A stretch of DNA of 64,000 bases from Erythrobacter neustonensis (GCF_001663175.1 NZ_CP016033.1:1116001-1180000); one strand, 5' to 3'; positions 54,808 through 63,943 are shown, counted from the first letter of the stretch. Numbers and translations: made by a program. The notes: generated by a model from the sequence alone, not told the origin.

Positions 54808-55959
54808 ATGAGCGCACGCAAGATCGTCCAGTGGCACGAAGCCGGCGTGATCGACGCCGCGACGCGCGATGCGCTGCTTACCTACGAGGATGCCCATGCC
54901 CGCCCGCTGCTGTTGTGGGCGGTGTGGGGGATCGGCGCGCTTGCGATCGGGCTTGGCCTTGTGTCGGTGGTGGCGGCGAACTGGGAGGAAATTCCGGGGC
55001 TCGCGCGCCTTGGTTTCCATCTGGCGCTGATCGCCGGATTGCTGGCGCTGCTGTCCGTCCGCGAGGAAGCGCTGGCGGCAAAGTCCCCTTGGGCGACCGA
55101 GGCGCTGATGTTCGTCGCCGCGGCGCTCGGCCTTACCTTCTTCGGGCATTTGGGGCAGGTCTATCAGACATCCTCGCCGCTGTGGCAGCCGCTTGGCTTG
55201 TGGCTTGCGCTGTTCGCGCCGCTGCTGCTGCTGACCGGGCGCGGCTGGCCTGCCGCGCTGGCGCTGGTCGGGGGGGCGGCGTGGACCGCGTGGGAGTATG
55301 TCACCCACATCACCGCTTACGGCGATACCCCGGGGCTGGGAACCGCGTGGCGCTTGTGGCTGGGCGTCGTGGCTGCCTTGCCCGCGATCCTCGCGCCGGC
55401 GGGCGGATGGATGCGCGCGCGCAGCCGGCGGCCCGATTTCTGGCAGCGGCTGGAGCAGATCGCGCTCGCCTATGCCGCCGCGCTCGCCTCGCTGGCCTGC
55501 GCGATTGCCAGTGCGGGCGGTTTCGGCGGCGGGGGCTGGCCTCGAGAGGGAACCGCGAGCCTTGCCTGCGGGGCGGTGATCGCGCTTGCCGGGGTCGCCC
55601 ATCTGGCTGCGCGCCCGGGCCGGTCGGGGCAGATGACGGGGGCGATCCTGTCGGGAGCGGGTGTCGTCATCGCCCTCGCCGCGGCCGCAGGCGAGAGCAC
55701 CGCCTTTGCCGCGCTATTGTTCTTCATGCTGTGGGCAGGCATTGCGGCCGCCGCGCTGGCCGCGTCATGGCGCGGCGTGTTCCAGCTGGCGGTCGCCGCA
55801 ATCGCGCTGCGGCTCATCATCCTCAGCTTCGAACTCGCCGCCGATCTGCTGACCAGCGGGTTCGGGCTGATTTTCGCCGGCGTGCTGATCCTTGCCGTCG
55901 CCTGGGCTGCGGTGCGGGTATCGCGCCGATTCGCCCCTGCTGCGGAGCGCGAGGCATGA
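54808..55959 (+). CDS. DUF2157 membrane protein
   Basis: This 383-residue polytopic inner-membrane protein begins with a short helical soluble part (ARKIVQWHEAGVIDAATRDALL), the classic start of the DUF2157 family, followed by about ten membrane helices. The function of DUF2157 is not known. The gene overlaps the next one by 4 nt (ATGA), so the two proteins are made together. The pairing of DUF2157 with a GDYXXLXY protein is seen in other bacteria and suggests a common complex, but this is inference. Confidence 0.88.
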   Translation: MSARKIVQWHEAGVIDAATRDALLTYEDAHARPLLLWAVWGIGALAIGLGLVSVVAANWEEIPGLARLGFHLALIAGLLALLSVREEALAAKSPWATEALMFVAAALGLTFFGHLGQVYQTSSPLWQPLGLWLALFAPLLLLTGRGWPAALALVGGAAWTAWEYVTHITAYGDTPGLGTAWRLWLGVVAALPAILAPAGGWMRARSRRPDFWQRLEQIALAYAAALASLACAIASAGGFGGGGWPREGTASLACGAVIALAGVAHLAARPGRSGQMTGAILSGAGVVIALAAAAGESTAFAALLFFMLWAGIAAAALAASWRGVFQLAVAAIALRLIILSFELAADLLTSGFGLIFAGVLILAVAWAAVRVSRRFAPAAEREA

Positions 55960-56513
55960 TCCGCACCGCGCGCCTTGTCGCCGCACTCCTGCCGATCGCG
56001 GGTCTCGCAGCCCTATGGGGCATCAGCGACCGCACCTTCCGTTCGGGCACCGAATGGGAGGTGCCGATCCAGGGATACGACCCACGCGATTACCTGCGCG
56101 GGCATTATGTCGAGTTTTCCTACGACTGGCCGGGGCTCCCGCAAAGCGACATCGTTCCGTCGGCCCTGTGCCTCGAAGGCGAGGCGCCGACGCTTGCGCG
56201 GGTCAGCGCAATCCCGGCCGACCAGCCTTGCGGCGCCTATTGGGTGCGGTCGGACAGCAGCGGCGTTTACGGCTGGGACAGCCTCAACCGGGGCCGCCTC
56301 TACATCGGACAGGTGCGCGCTGCCGAATTGCAGCGCGAATTGCAGAACCGCGACCAGCGCGGGATCGTGACCATCCGCCAGCGCGAAGATGGCAGCTTCA
56401 CCCCCGTCGCGATCCGTTTCCGCCCGCTCACCCCCGCCGAGATCGCCGAACGCGATGCGCTGCGCGGCGAAGGTTTCGATCCGCTCGGCCCGCCCGCGGT
56501 GATGGGGCAATAG
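55956..56513 (+). CDS. GDYXXLXY-domain protein
   Basis: This 185-residue protein has an N-terminal signal-anchor (MIRTARLVAALLPIAGLAALWGI) and a periplasmic domain. The naming motif appears as YLRGHYVEFSYDW, with His in place of the usual Asp. Two cysteines (in SALCLEG and PADQPCGAYWV) could form a disulfide. Its function is unknown. It is translationally coupled to the DUF2157 gene and converges on the ligase gene, whose stop begins 2 nt after its own. Confidence 0.85.
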   Translation: MIRTARLVAALLPIAGLAALWGISDRTFRSGTEWEVPIQGYDPRDYLRGHYVEFSYDWPGLPQSDIVPSALCLEGEAPTLARVSAIPADQPCGAYWVRSDSSGVYGWDSLNRGRLYIGQVRAAELQRELQNRDQRGIVTIRQREDGSFTPVAIRFRPLTPAEIAERDALRGEGFDPLGPPAVMGQ

Positions 56514-56514
56514 C

Positions 56515-57426
56515 TCAGCGGAAATCCTCCCCCGTTGCGGCGATCCGCGCCTTGAGGCCCGCCTGGCAGATGTTCTGAATCTCGATCCCCGGGTGGGCAT
56601 TGACCTCGATCACCAAGGGCCCGTCGTTCACGTCGAGCACGATGTCCGCCCCGCAATAGCCGAGGCCCACCGCCGGCCCGCAGCGTGAGGCGAGTTCGAG
56701 CACCCGCTTCCAGCCCGGAATCTCGAAGCCGATCAGGTTGACTCCGGTATCGGGGTGATGGGTGATCGGCACGCCTTTCACCACCGCGCGGGTGATGCAG
56801 CCGGTTTCCATGTCGATCCCCGCCCCGATCGCGCGCTGGTGGAGGTTGGCCTTGCCATCGCTCTCGATCGTCGGCAGCCGCACCATCGCCATCAGCGGCG
56901 TGTGGTGGAGACTGATGACGCGCAGATCGGGCAGGCCCTCGGGCACGATCCGCGACAGCGCGGGGTCGGCGATGATCAGCGGTTCGATCAGCGCGGCGTC
57001 CTCTGCCGCCGAATCGCCCGAAAAGCCGCCGTCGACCACCTTCTGGATGTGGTGCATCACCATGTCTTCGGGCAGCGGCGCCCCCGATCCCTTGAACCAC
57101 GTGTTCCCCTCGCGCCGCACCGCGAGCAGGATGCCGTCGCCCTGCGATCCCCTCGCAGGCTTGATCGCCCAGGCATCGGGCATGTCGCGGCTGGGCTTGA
57201 AATTGGCGACCTGCTGGTTGTCTTCGAGCACCGCGACGGTGCCGGTGCAGGAAATTCCCGCCGCCTCCAGCGCGCGCTTGGCCGCCACCTTGTCGCGCGC
57301 GCGTTCGATCGCGTGGCGCGGATTGTATTTCTGGATCAGCGCATTGCGCATGTTGATGCCGAGCACCTCGCCCCCGGTGAGCGCATTCTCGTCGAGCCCG
57401 AGCCAACGGCCGAGCGCGCTAAACAT
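56515..57426 (-). CDS. RimK-like alpha-L-glutamate ligase (ATP-grasp)
   Basis: This 303-residue ATP-grasp enzyme resembles the alpha-L-glutamate ligase-like subfamily related to RimK. The N-terminal GINMRNALIQKYNPRHAIERARDKVAAKRAL, the nucleotide-binding AIKPARGSQGDGILL (about 90-104), and the metal-binding end GYCGADIVLDVNDGPLVIEVNAHPGIEIQ are all present. It should join an amino acid to a peptide or small molecule using ATP. Its start overlaps the stop of the upstream 7TM gene by 8 nt. With the 7TM and outer-membrane genes it forms a three-gene operon whose product is unknown. Confidence 0.88.
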   Translation of the reverse strand: MFSALGRWLGLDENALTGGEVLGINMRNALIQKYNPRHAIERARDKVAAKRALEAAGISCTGTVAVLEDNQQVANFKPSRDMPDAWAIKPARGSQGDGILLAVRREGNTWFKGSGAPLPEDMVMHHIQKVVDGGFSGDSAAEDAALIEPLIIADPALSRIVPEGLPDLRVISLHHTPLMAMVRLPTIESDGKANLHQRAIGAGIDMETGCITRAVVKGVPITHHPDTGVNLIGFEIPGWKRVLELASRCGPAVGLGYCGADIVLDVNDGPLVIEVNAHPGIEIQNICQAGLKARIAATGEDFR

Positions 57427-58591
57427 CGTCCACCTTGCGGATCACCCAGGCGTTGTGGATCGGCGGGCGTGCTTCGGGCCAGCCATCGGTGCAGTCCGCG
57501 AGCATGCGCCCGCCCGATGCGACAAGGCGGGGGCGCGCGCGCATTCGATATTCGGGGAGTGGTTGCGGAACCCGCCGGCGCGCGCCCGCCATCAGCTCTG
57601 CCGCCGAACCGATCACCCACATGCCGCGCACCGGGCGTTTGTGCCGTGCCATCGCGGTCAGCACCATGGCGTGATTGCGGTGCAAAGGAACCAGCGCAGG
57701 CTTGCGGTAGGGGGCAAGCGGGCGCGCCGCCACGCGGCGCGTGTTGGGCGCGCCAACGCGGCGATCATGCTCCACCCCTTCGGGAAGCGGGTCGGCCCGC
57801 GCGGCGCGCGCCTTGCGCCGTCGTTCGAGCCAGATCGGCGCGAACCGCCCGATTTCGGACAGGCGCAGGCCGCGATACCGCCCGAGCAGCGCAATCGCCA
57901 CCGCCGCGGTCGCGGGCATCAGCAGCGGCGACCATTCGATCAGCGCCATCGCGAAATCGGACACCATCACGAATTCGATCACGATCGCCAGAACGAAGGT
58001 GTTGGCCGCCATCTTCGCCGCCGGTTTCGCCCCGTCCTTGCCCCACTGCTTCCACCAGCGTTCGACGCACAGCGCGCAAACGATCACCGGAAAGGCATCG
58101 ACCTGAAGATTGGTGTCGAGCACCATCTGCAAGGCGACCAGCACCAGCACGATCAGCGAAATCAGCACGCCCAGAAAGCCCACGCGCGTCATCCGCAGCT
58201 TGAGCAGACCGGGGGTGACGATCATCCCGACCAGCACCGAGGAACACAGCACCACCGGCCCCATCACCGGCCCGATCTGCAGGAAGGCGAGCGCGATCAG
58301 CATCGGGGTGAACAGACCGAAGGCCTTGAGCCCGATGAAGCTCCTCGCCAGCACCACCAGGAACGAGCCCAGCGGCAGCACCATCAAGAGGTTCGACGGC
58401 TTCAGCCCCCAGATCGCCTGCGAGGCGGCGACACCTTCGAAGGTCGAAGGCAGCGCAACGAAAGTTTCGGTATTGGCGACCCCGAGGCCGACCAGAACGG
58501 CAAGCACCACCGCCACCGCCAGCCCGATGTAGAACGGGCGGCGGACCTGCGGGGTTGCGTTTGCCCAGATCTGGCCGACGCGGGCGATCAT
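57419..58591 (-). CDS. 7TM membrane protein of the transglutaminase-linked type
   Basis: This 390-residue inner-membrane protein has about seven helices (residues 18-240), with GLKPSNLLMVLPLGSFLVVLARSFIGLKAFGLFTPMLIALAF in the middle, matching the 7TM domain that elsewhere is fused to an inactive transglutaminase. Here the transglutaminase part is missing. Instead there is a long basic cytoplasmic tail (about 250-390) rich in Arg and Pro. It is expected to pass a signal or substrate across the membrane for the downstream ligase. It begins 1 nt after the upstream outer-membrane gene stop. Confidence 0.78.
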   Translation of the reverse strand: MIARVGQIWANATPQVRRPFYIGLAVAVVLAVLVGLGVANTETFVALPSTFEGVAASQAIWGLKPSNLLMVLPLGSFLVVLARSFIGLKAFGLFTPMLIALAFLQIGPVMGPVVLCSSVLVGMIVTPGLLKLRMTRVGFLGVLISLIVLVLVALQMVLDTNLQVDAFPVIVCALCVERWWKQWGKDGAKPAAKMAANTFVLAIVIEFVMVSDFAMALIEWSPLLMPATAAVAIALLGRYRGLRLSEIGRFAPIWLERRRKARAARADPLPEGVEHDRRVGAPNTRRVAARPLAPYRKPALVPLHRNHAMVLTAMARHKRPVRGMWVIGSAAELMAGARRRVPQPLPEYRMRARPRLVASGGRMLADCTDGWPEARPPIHNAWVIRKVDDV

Positions 58592-58592
58592 T

Positions 58593-59519
58593 TCAGAACA
58601 CGCGGCCCACCGACAGCGTTAGACGATAGCCTTCGCGCTCGCGCGCGGCCTCGTTGCTGGAAAAGAAGATGTATTTCGCCTCGGCCTCGATCCGCCATGG
58701 GCCGGGCCACCATTGCAGCTCTAATTCGGGGACGGTCTGGCGGTCGCGCCGCAGCGCGCCATTGTCGGCGATGCGGCCATCGAAACGGGTGCGGATCACC
58801 TCGACCGCCGGGCGCAGGCGCAGGTCCTTCGCAACCGGGCGGGTGTAGGCGACGCCGGCCGATTCGCGCTCGTATCCGCGCCGCGGATCGTCCGAGCGGA
58901 TCGCTTCGCTGCGAAGGTCGAAGGCGAGGTAGTGATAGGCGCCGAAACGGCGGCGGTATTGCGCATCGATCCTTTCGCCCTCGCCCGTGGTCGGGGGAGC
59001 GGCCACGCTGTCGTATTGCCGTTCGCGCCATGTGCCTTGCAGGCGGAAACGGTTGGCGCGCGTAGGCTCGAAGGTGGCACGCGCGGAGTATTCCCAGGCA
59101 TCGGTATCGGCCGCCTCTACCGTGACCAGATCGTCGTAACGGCGAAGCTGCGCCTGCAATTCGAAACTGCGGGTGAGATCGTGCTCGATCGCCGCGGTCA
59201 ACCGGTCGCGCGACACATCGGCGCGCCCCTTGCCGAGGCGGAAAACCTCGATCCGGTCGGCTTCGACGCGGACGCGGGTGCGCTTGCTTTCAAGCCCGAG
59301 GCTCGCCTGCCCGCGCACCGACAGCGCCTCGCCTTCGACAACGAGGTCTTCATCGCGGGTGGTGGATTGCGCGCTGACAGCCTGAAACTCGATCCGCGCG
59401 GCAGGTTCGAGCGTCCATCCGTCTTGCGCGCAGACCGGACCCGCAACCAGCGCGCAAACCGCCGCAAGCCACAAGGCGGCGCACTGCGCACGCACATATC
59501 GCGCCATCGTGTTTAACAT
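58593..59519 (-). CDS. Outer-membrane beta-barrel protein, unknown function
   Basis: This 308-residue protein has a signal peptide (ALVAGPVCAQ, cut near residue 32) and then alternating amphipathic strands with many Arg, Glu and aromatic residues (EYSARATFEPTRANRFRLQGTW, PELELQWWPGPWRIEAEAKYIF). The chain ends in phenylalanine (LTLSVGRVF), the usual barrel signature. It is the first gene of the barrel / 7TM / ligase operon, which makes this outer-membrane protein a likely partner or client. An inner ATG at 59507 is an alternative start. I do not recognise a family name. Confidence 0.75.
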   Translation of the reverse strand: MLNTMARYVRAQCAALWLAAVCALVAGPVCAQDGWTLEPAARIEFQAVSAQSTTRDEDLVVEGEALSVRGQASLGLESKRTRVRVEADRIEVFRLGKGRADVSRDRLTAAIEHDLTRSFELQAQLRRYDDLVTVEAADTDAWEYSARATFEPTRANRFRLQGTWRERQYDSVAAPPTTGEGERIDAQYRRRFGAYHYLAFDLRSEAIRSDDPRRGYERESAGVAYTRPVAKDLRLRPAVEVIRTRFDGRIADNGALRRDRQTVPELELQWWPGPWRIEAEAKYIFFSSNEAAREREGYRLTLSVGRVF

Positions 59520-59676
59520 CGTTGACTAACCCCCGTTTACCATGACGGTTTACGGAGGCTGATCTTTAGAAAATACTAACCTTGATTACAAAACCCGGGG
59601 GTTATTCCGGCAGGTCGGCCATGTCGTTGTAAAACCGTAGTTCGTTGGGAGGCGGCGGGTTCAACCATCCTCCTGG

Positions 59677-62130
59677 TCAGAGCGGATTGCCATCCTTGTC
59701 GCGGTAGATCTCGCGGCGACCCACATGGTTGGCAGGGCCGACGAAACCGTCCTCCTCCATCCGTTCGATCCATTTGGCGGCGGTGTTGTAGCCCACGCCC
59801 ATCTGGCGTTGCAGCCAGCTTCCCGATGCCTTCTGGTTTTCGAACACGATCTGGCAAGCCTGCCGATACTTGCGTTCCTCGGGGTTGTCGGACGCGGTCA
59901 GTTCATCATCGAAGCCGAACCCGCCGAAGCCTTCCTCGGGTTCCTCGGTGACCGCATCGACATATTCGGGCGAGCCCTGCGCGCGCCAGAAATCGGCGAC
60001 CGCCTCGACCTCTTCGTCCGAGACAAAGGGCCCGTGGACGCGCACCATCGCGCCGGTGTTGGGCTTGTAGAGCATGTCACCCTTGCCCAGCAGTTGTTCT
60101 GCCCCCTGTTCGCCAAGGATCGTGCGGCTGTCGATCCGGCTGGTCACCTTGAAGCTGATCCGGGTCGGCAGGTTGGCCTTGATCACGCCGGTGATGACAT
60201 CGACCGACGGGCGCTGCGTCGCCATGATCAGGTGGATGCCCGCCGCACGGCTCTTTTGCGAGAGACGCTGGATCAGTACTTCGATTTCCTTGCCGATCGT
60301 GACCATGAGGTCGGCCAGTTCGTCGACGATCAGCACGATCTGCGGCAGCGGCTGGTAATCGAGCTGTTCTTCCTCGAACAACTGCTCGCCGGTTTCGGGG
60401 TCGAACCCGGTCTGCACCCGGCGGCCCAAAGGCTTGCCCTTGGCGATCGCGGCGCTGACTTTCTCGTTGAAGGAGTTGATGTTGCGCGAGGAAATCGCGC
60501 TCATCATCCGGTAGCGACGCTCCATTTCCTCGACCGCCCATTTCAGCGCGCGCACGGACTTGGCCGGCTCGGTCACCACGGGCGACAGCAGATGCGGGAT
60601 GTCGTCGTAGGTCTTGAGTTCGAGCACCTTGGGATCGATCAGGATCATCCGCAGTTCGGACGGGGTAAAGCGGTAGAGCAGCGAAAGCAGGATCACGTTC
60701 AGCCCGACCGACTTGCCCGATCCGGTGGTGCCCGCGACCAGCAAGTGCGGCATCGCGGCAAGATCGGCAATCACCGGTTCGCCCGCGATATCCTTGCCCA
60801 GAATGATCGGCAGATTGCCCTTGGCATCGACGAAATCGGCCGCCGCGGCGAGTTCCTTCAGCATCACCGTCTGGCGATCCTGGTTGGGCAGTTCGATCCC
60901 CATCACCGTGCGCCCGGGAATGGGCGAGACGCGCGCGGAAATCGCGCTCATGTTGCGGGCGATGTCTTCGGCAAGGCCGACCACGCGGCTGGCCTTGATG
61001 CCGGGCGCGGGTTCGAGTTCGTACATCGTCACCACCGGCCCGGTGCGCACCGCGGTAATTTCGCCCTTCACATTGAAATCGTCGAGCACGTTTTCGAGCA
61101 GGCGCGCGTTGCGTTCCAGCGCCAGCTTGTCGAGCTTGGGCCCCTTGTCGGTCGGCGGTTCGGCAAGCAGGTCGAGGCTGGGCAGGTTGAAGGGCGCGAA
61201 CATGTCGCGCTGCGCGGTCTTGCCGCTGGGCGCGCGCTTGGGCGGGGCGGAAGGATCGCTGATTTCGGGCGCGCGGCGCGGGGTTTCCTCGAGCGCGGCG
61301 GGCGGGGCGACGATCGGCGTCCTGGCAGCACGGCGCGGGCGCGCAGCGGCGTCTGCGTCAGCTTCGTCCTCGTCATCGGCATCGATCCCGCCGGCATAGC
61401 CAAGCGCAGGCGCCGTGCCGGGGCGCTCGCTGCGCAGGCGGCGCATGAGGCCCGCAAGGCTGCCCCCGCCGAGGAAGTCGGGCAGGCTCATCAGCACGCG
61501 CCAGTCGATCGCGAAGATGCGGGTGAGCAGCGCAACGCCGGCGGCGAGGCTGACCAGCGCGAGCCCGAGAATCACCCAGCCTTCGGCGCTTTCCCCGAAC
61601 CGCGCGGCGACCGCCCGGATCGCGCCCGCGCCGATCAGCCCGGACAATCCGCCCGATTGCGCGGGCAGCGTTCCGCCCGGCCCGTCGAACACCAGCGCAA
61701 GCACGGTGGCGATCAGCGTCATCGCAAGCAACAGTAGCGCGGTCGGCATCCACCACGCGGTGGTTTCGGGCTCGTCGCCATTCTCGACATCGCGCCACAG
61801 CTTGCGCGCGCTGACATAGAGCAGCGGCAGCAGCAGCACGCCCGGCAGCCCGAAGATCAACAGCACACGGTCCGCCGCCCACGCGCCCGCCGCGCCCATC
61901 CAGTTGGCGACTTCTGCCGGGTCGGCTGCGGTCGAGGGGCTGGGATCGGTCTGGGTGTAGCTCGCCAGCGCCAGCGCAAGGAAGACGCACGCACCCAGCA
62001 ACAGGCCCGCACCGCTCATCTGGAACGCGCGGCGCAGCGAACGGCGCAGGCCCGCGCGCCATTCGGCGTCGGTCTGGCGGCCGGCGGGTGGGCGGGCGGA
62101 AGTGACGGATGGGGCCGCGCGGGTGGCCAT
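59677..62130 (-). CDS. ftsK: DNA translocase FtsK
   Basis: This 817-residue protein anchors at the division septum and pumps chromosomal DNA so that dimers are resolved. Four membrane helices lie at about 35-190, followed by an acidic, Pro-rich linker (about 225-315). The motor domain has Walker A GTTGSGKS and Walker B IVLIVDELADLM. The C-terminal gamma winged-helix domain (ASGSWLQRQMGVGYNTAAKWIERMEEDG) reads polar KOPS sequences. The ATG at 62130 (MATRAAPSV) is preferred over a GTG nine codons upstream. The upstream intergenic DNA (62131-62214) is short. Confidence 0.95.
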   Translation of the reverse strand: MATRAAPSVTSARPPAGRQTDAEWRAGLRRSLRRAFQMSGAGLLLGACVFLALALASYTQTDPSPSTAADPAEVANWMGAAGAWAADRVLLIFGLPGVLLLPLLYVSARKLWRDVENGDEPETTAWWMPTALLLLAMTLIATVLALVFDGPGGTLPAQSGGLSGLIGAGAIRAVAARFGESAEGWVILGLALVSLAAGVALLTRIFAIDWRVLMSLPDFLGGGSLAGLMRRLRSERPGTAPALGYAGGIDADDEDEADADAAARPRRAARTPIVAPPAALEETPRRAPEISDPSAPPKRAPSGKTAQRDMFAPFNLPSLDLLAEPPTDKGPKLDKLALERNARLLENVLDDFNVKGEITAVRTGPVVTMYELEPAPGIKASRVVGLAEDIARNMSAISARVSPIPGRTVMGIELPNQDRQTVMLKELAAAADFVDAKGNLPIILGKDIAGEPVIADLAAMPHLLVAGTTGSGKSVGLNVILLSLLYRFTPSELRMILIDPKVLELKTYDDIPHLLSPVVTEPAKSVRALKWAVEEMERRYRMMSAISSRNINSFNEKVSAAIAKGKPLGRRVQTGFDPETGEQLFEEEQLDYQPLPQIVLIVDELADLMVTIGKEIEVLIQRLSQKSRAAGIHLIMATQRPSVDVITGVIKANLPTRISFKVTSRIDSRTILGEQGAEQLLGKGDMLYKPNTGAMVRVHGPFVSDEEVEAVADFWRAQGSPEYVDAVTEEPEEGFGGFGFDDELTASDNPEERKYRQACQIVFENQKASGSWLQRQMGVGYNTAAKWIERMEEDGFVGPANHVGRREIYRDKDGNPL

Positions 62131-62214
62131 TTCGGGGGAGTCTCCTGTGCGGAACACACCATGAATCCTGACAGGTTCAGGGTCAAGGAAAGAGCGATGA
62201 ACGGACGGCGCCTA

Positions 62215-62772
62215 CTAACTCAGCCCGTCGATGGCAGCCCAGCGCGGCCAGTCAAGCTGGCTTGCGCGCTGCGCGGTCATTCCGCCCAGCGCGATGACGG
62301 GTGCAGCGGCCTGAGCCGCGAGTGCGCGAAAGCGGGCTTCGCCAAGGCAATCTGCGCCGGGGTGCGAGCGGGTCGAAAACACGGGCGACAGGAAGATGCC
62401 GTCGGCGCCCGCGCTGTTGGCGAGCGCGATTTCGTGCGGATCGTGCGCGGTCGCGAGCCGTAGCAGGCTACAGGGTTCCCCCAGCGCTGTTGGCGGGCCG
62501 TAAATGCCATCCGCGCCCCAGTCCTGCGCCAGTGCCGCGCTGCCCGACAGGATCACGCAGTGGCCGTGCGCCCGCGCGGCTGCGGCCAAGGTTGCAAAGC
62601 GCTCGCCGCGCTCGGCGGCGCCCAGATGATAGTGCCGGAACACGAAGCCACTGCCGCGCGGAAGCCGTGCAAGCGCGCTTTCAAGCGCGGCATCGTTGCG
62701 CGCATCCGATATCAGCCACAGGGCGGGGAGGGTCTTTGCGCGGGCCACCTTGGCGCTATAGAGCGCAGCCAT
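62215..62772 (-). CDS. ThiE/TenI-family protein (thiamine phosphate synthase-like)
   Basis: This protein of about 185 residues has the TIM-barrel pattern of thiamine phosphate synthase or TenI: PALWLISDARND near the N-terminus, and GADGIFLSPVFSTRSHPGADCLG with APVIALGGMTAQ near the end. It is shorter than typical ThiE (about 205-220), so substrate and activity are not certain. The ATG at 62772 would overlap the ATG of the divergent yggS gene (shared CCATGG). A GTG at 62748 is a plausible alternative start that would avoid the clash. Confidence 0.8.
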   Translation of the reverse strand: MAALYSAKVARAKTLPALWLISDARNDAALESALARLPRGSGFVFRHYHLGAAERGERFATLAAAARAHGHCVILSGSAALAQDWGADGIYGPPTALGEPCSLLRLATAHDPHEIALANSAGADGIFLSPVFSTRSHPGADCLGEARFRALAAQAAAPVIALGGMTAQRASQLDWPRWAAIDGLS

Positions 62773-63436
62773 GGAAAATACAGCCACCCGCCTCGCCGAC
62801 ATTCATGCCAATATCGCGCGCGCGTGCAAACAGGCACGCCGCAAGCCCGAAGACGTGACGCTGATCGCGGTGAGCAAGACCCACGAAGCGCCCGCGATCC
62901 AGCCGCTGATCGATGCCGGCCAGCGCGTGTTCGGCGAAAACCGGGTGCAGGAAGCGCAAGGCAAGTGGCCCGCCTTGCGCGAAGCCCATCCCGACATCGC
63001 GCTGCACCTGATCGGCCAGTTGCAATCGAACAAGGCCGAAGAAGCCGTGGCGCTGTTCGACGCGATCCATTCGCTCGACCGGCCGAGCCTGCTGACCGCG
63101 CTTGCCCGCGCGATGGACAAGGCCGGGCGGCAGGTGCCCTGTTTCGTGCAGGTCAATATCGGTGACGAGGCGCAGAAGGGCGGGTGCCCGATCAGCGAAC
63201 TGCCCGCGTTCCTCGCCGAGGCGCGCGCGGCAGCCATTCCGCTCGCCGGGCTGATGTGCATTCCCCCCGCCGACACCGAGGCCGCGCCGTTCTTCGCCTA
63301 TCTGGCGAAGCTTGCCGCGGATAATGGCGTGGCCGGCGGCCTCAGCATGGGGATGAGCGGCGATTACGAGACCGCGGTGATGCTGGGCGCGACCCATGTG
63401 CGGGTCGGCAGCGCATTGTTCGGCGTGCGGGGATGA
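62771..63436 (+). CDS. yggS: YggS-family pyridoxal-5'-phosphate homeostasis protein
   Basis: This 221-residue, single-domain PLP protein belongs to the alanine-racemase N-terminal fold. Conserved parts are VTLIAVSKTHEAPAI, with the PLP-binding lysine near residue 36, then RVFGENRVQEAQGKW, LHLIGQLQSNKAEEAV and GLSMGMSGDYETAVMLGATHVRVGSALFG. It buffers free PLP and keeps amino-acid pools balanced; it has no known catalytic reaction. The gene overlaps the following unknown ORF by 4 nt, and its start codon overlaps the divergent start. Confidence 0.93.
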   Translation: MENTATRLADIHANIARACKQARRKPEDVTLIAVSKTHEAPAIQPLIDAGQRVFGENRVQEAQGKWPALREAHPDIALHLIGQLQSNKAEEAVALFDAIHSLDRPSLLTALARAMDKAGRQVPCFVQVNIGDEAQKGGCPISELPAFLAEARAAAIPLAGLMCIPPADTEAAPFFAYLAKLAADNGVAGGLSMGMSGDYETAVMLGATHVRVGSALFGVRG

Positions 63437-63903
63437 AACCCGCGGCCGCGCGGATCGCGGATTTCGCCGCGCGGTGGCAGGCGCGGCTGAATGCGGGCTC
63501 GGGCAGCGTGCGGATCGAGGCGCGCGTGCCGGTGAATCCGCCGCTGCTCCACACCGCCCGCGCCGATGCGTTGATGACAGAGCTTGACCTTCTTCCCATC
63601 GGCCAGAACTGGGAACTGCTCGATACCGAGGCGGCGCCCGGCGATCCGCGCGCCGCGCTCGGGAGCCTGCGCGATGCGTTTGCGGCCGACATGGTGAAGC
63701 CCGGCACGCCGTGGCTGGGCGAGGCCGACGCGCTGACGATGGGCGCGGAGTTCCTCGCCTGCTTCGATCCGGCAATCCGCCAGATCGTCACCAACCGGAT
63801 GTATTTCGGCTGGAACCCGGTCACCGATGCAGCCTTCGAATGGGCCTTTGTCGCGTTCGATGACCAAGCGACAGCGCTGCTGCTGGCGACGCACGCGGAC
63901 TGA
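63433..63903 (+). CDS. Protein of unknown function coupled to yggS
   Basis: This 156-residue soluble protein has no motif I recognise. It is rich in Ala, with Trp and Phe late in the chain (MYFGWNPVTDAAFEWAFVAFDDQATALLLATHAD). It starts inside the yggS stop (ATGA), which implies joint expression, and ends before a bidirectional terminator. The last 57 nt of the window show no gene that can be supported. Confidence 0.7.
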   Translation: MKPAAARIADFAARWQARLNAGSGSVRIEARVPVNPPLLHTARADALMTELDLLPIGQNWELLDTEAAPGDPRAALGSLRDAFAADMVKPGTPWLGEADALTMGAEFLACFDPAIRQIVTNRMYFGWNPVTDAAFEWAFVAFDDQATALLLATHAD

Positions 63904-63908
63904 CACGC

Positions 63909-63943
63909 AAAAAGGGCGCCCCGTTGCCGGAGCGCCCCTTTTT
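63909..63943 (+). terminator. Bidirectional Rho-independent terminator
   Basis: AAAAAGGGCGC (ending at 63919) pairs with GCGCCCCTTTTT (from 63932), so T-runs flank the stem in both directions. It starts 6 nt after the stop at 63903. Confidence 0.85.

Noticed and set aside
59520..59676. Possible tRNA or small gene between the barrel gene and ftsK (segment GGTTCAACC)
   Set aside because: No acceptor stem or anticodon arm can be formed and no ORF with a ribosome site is present.
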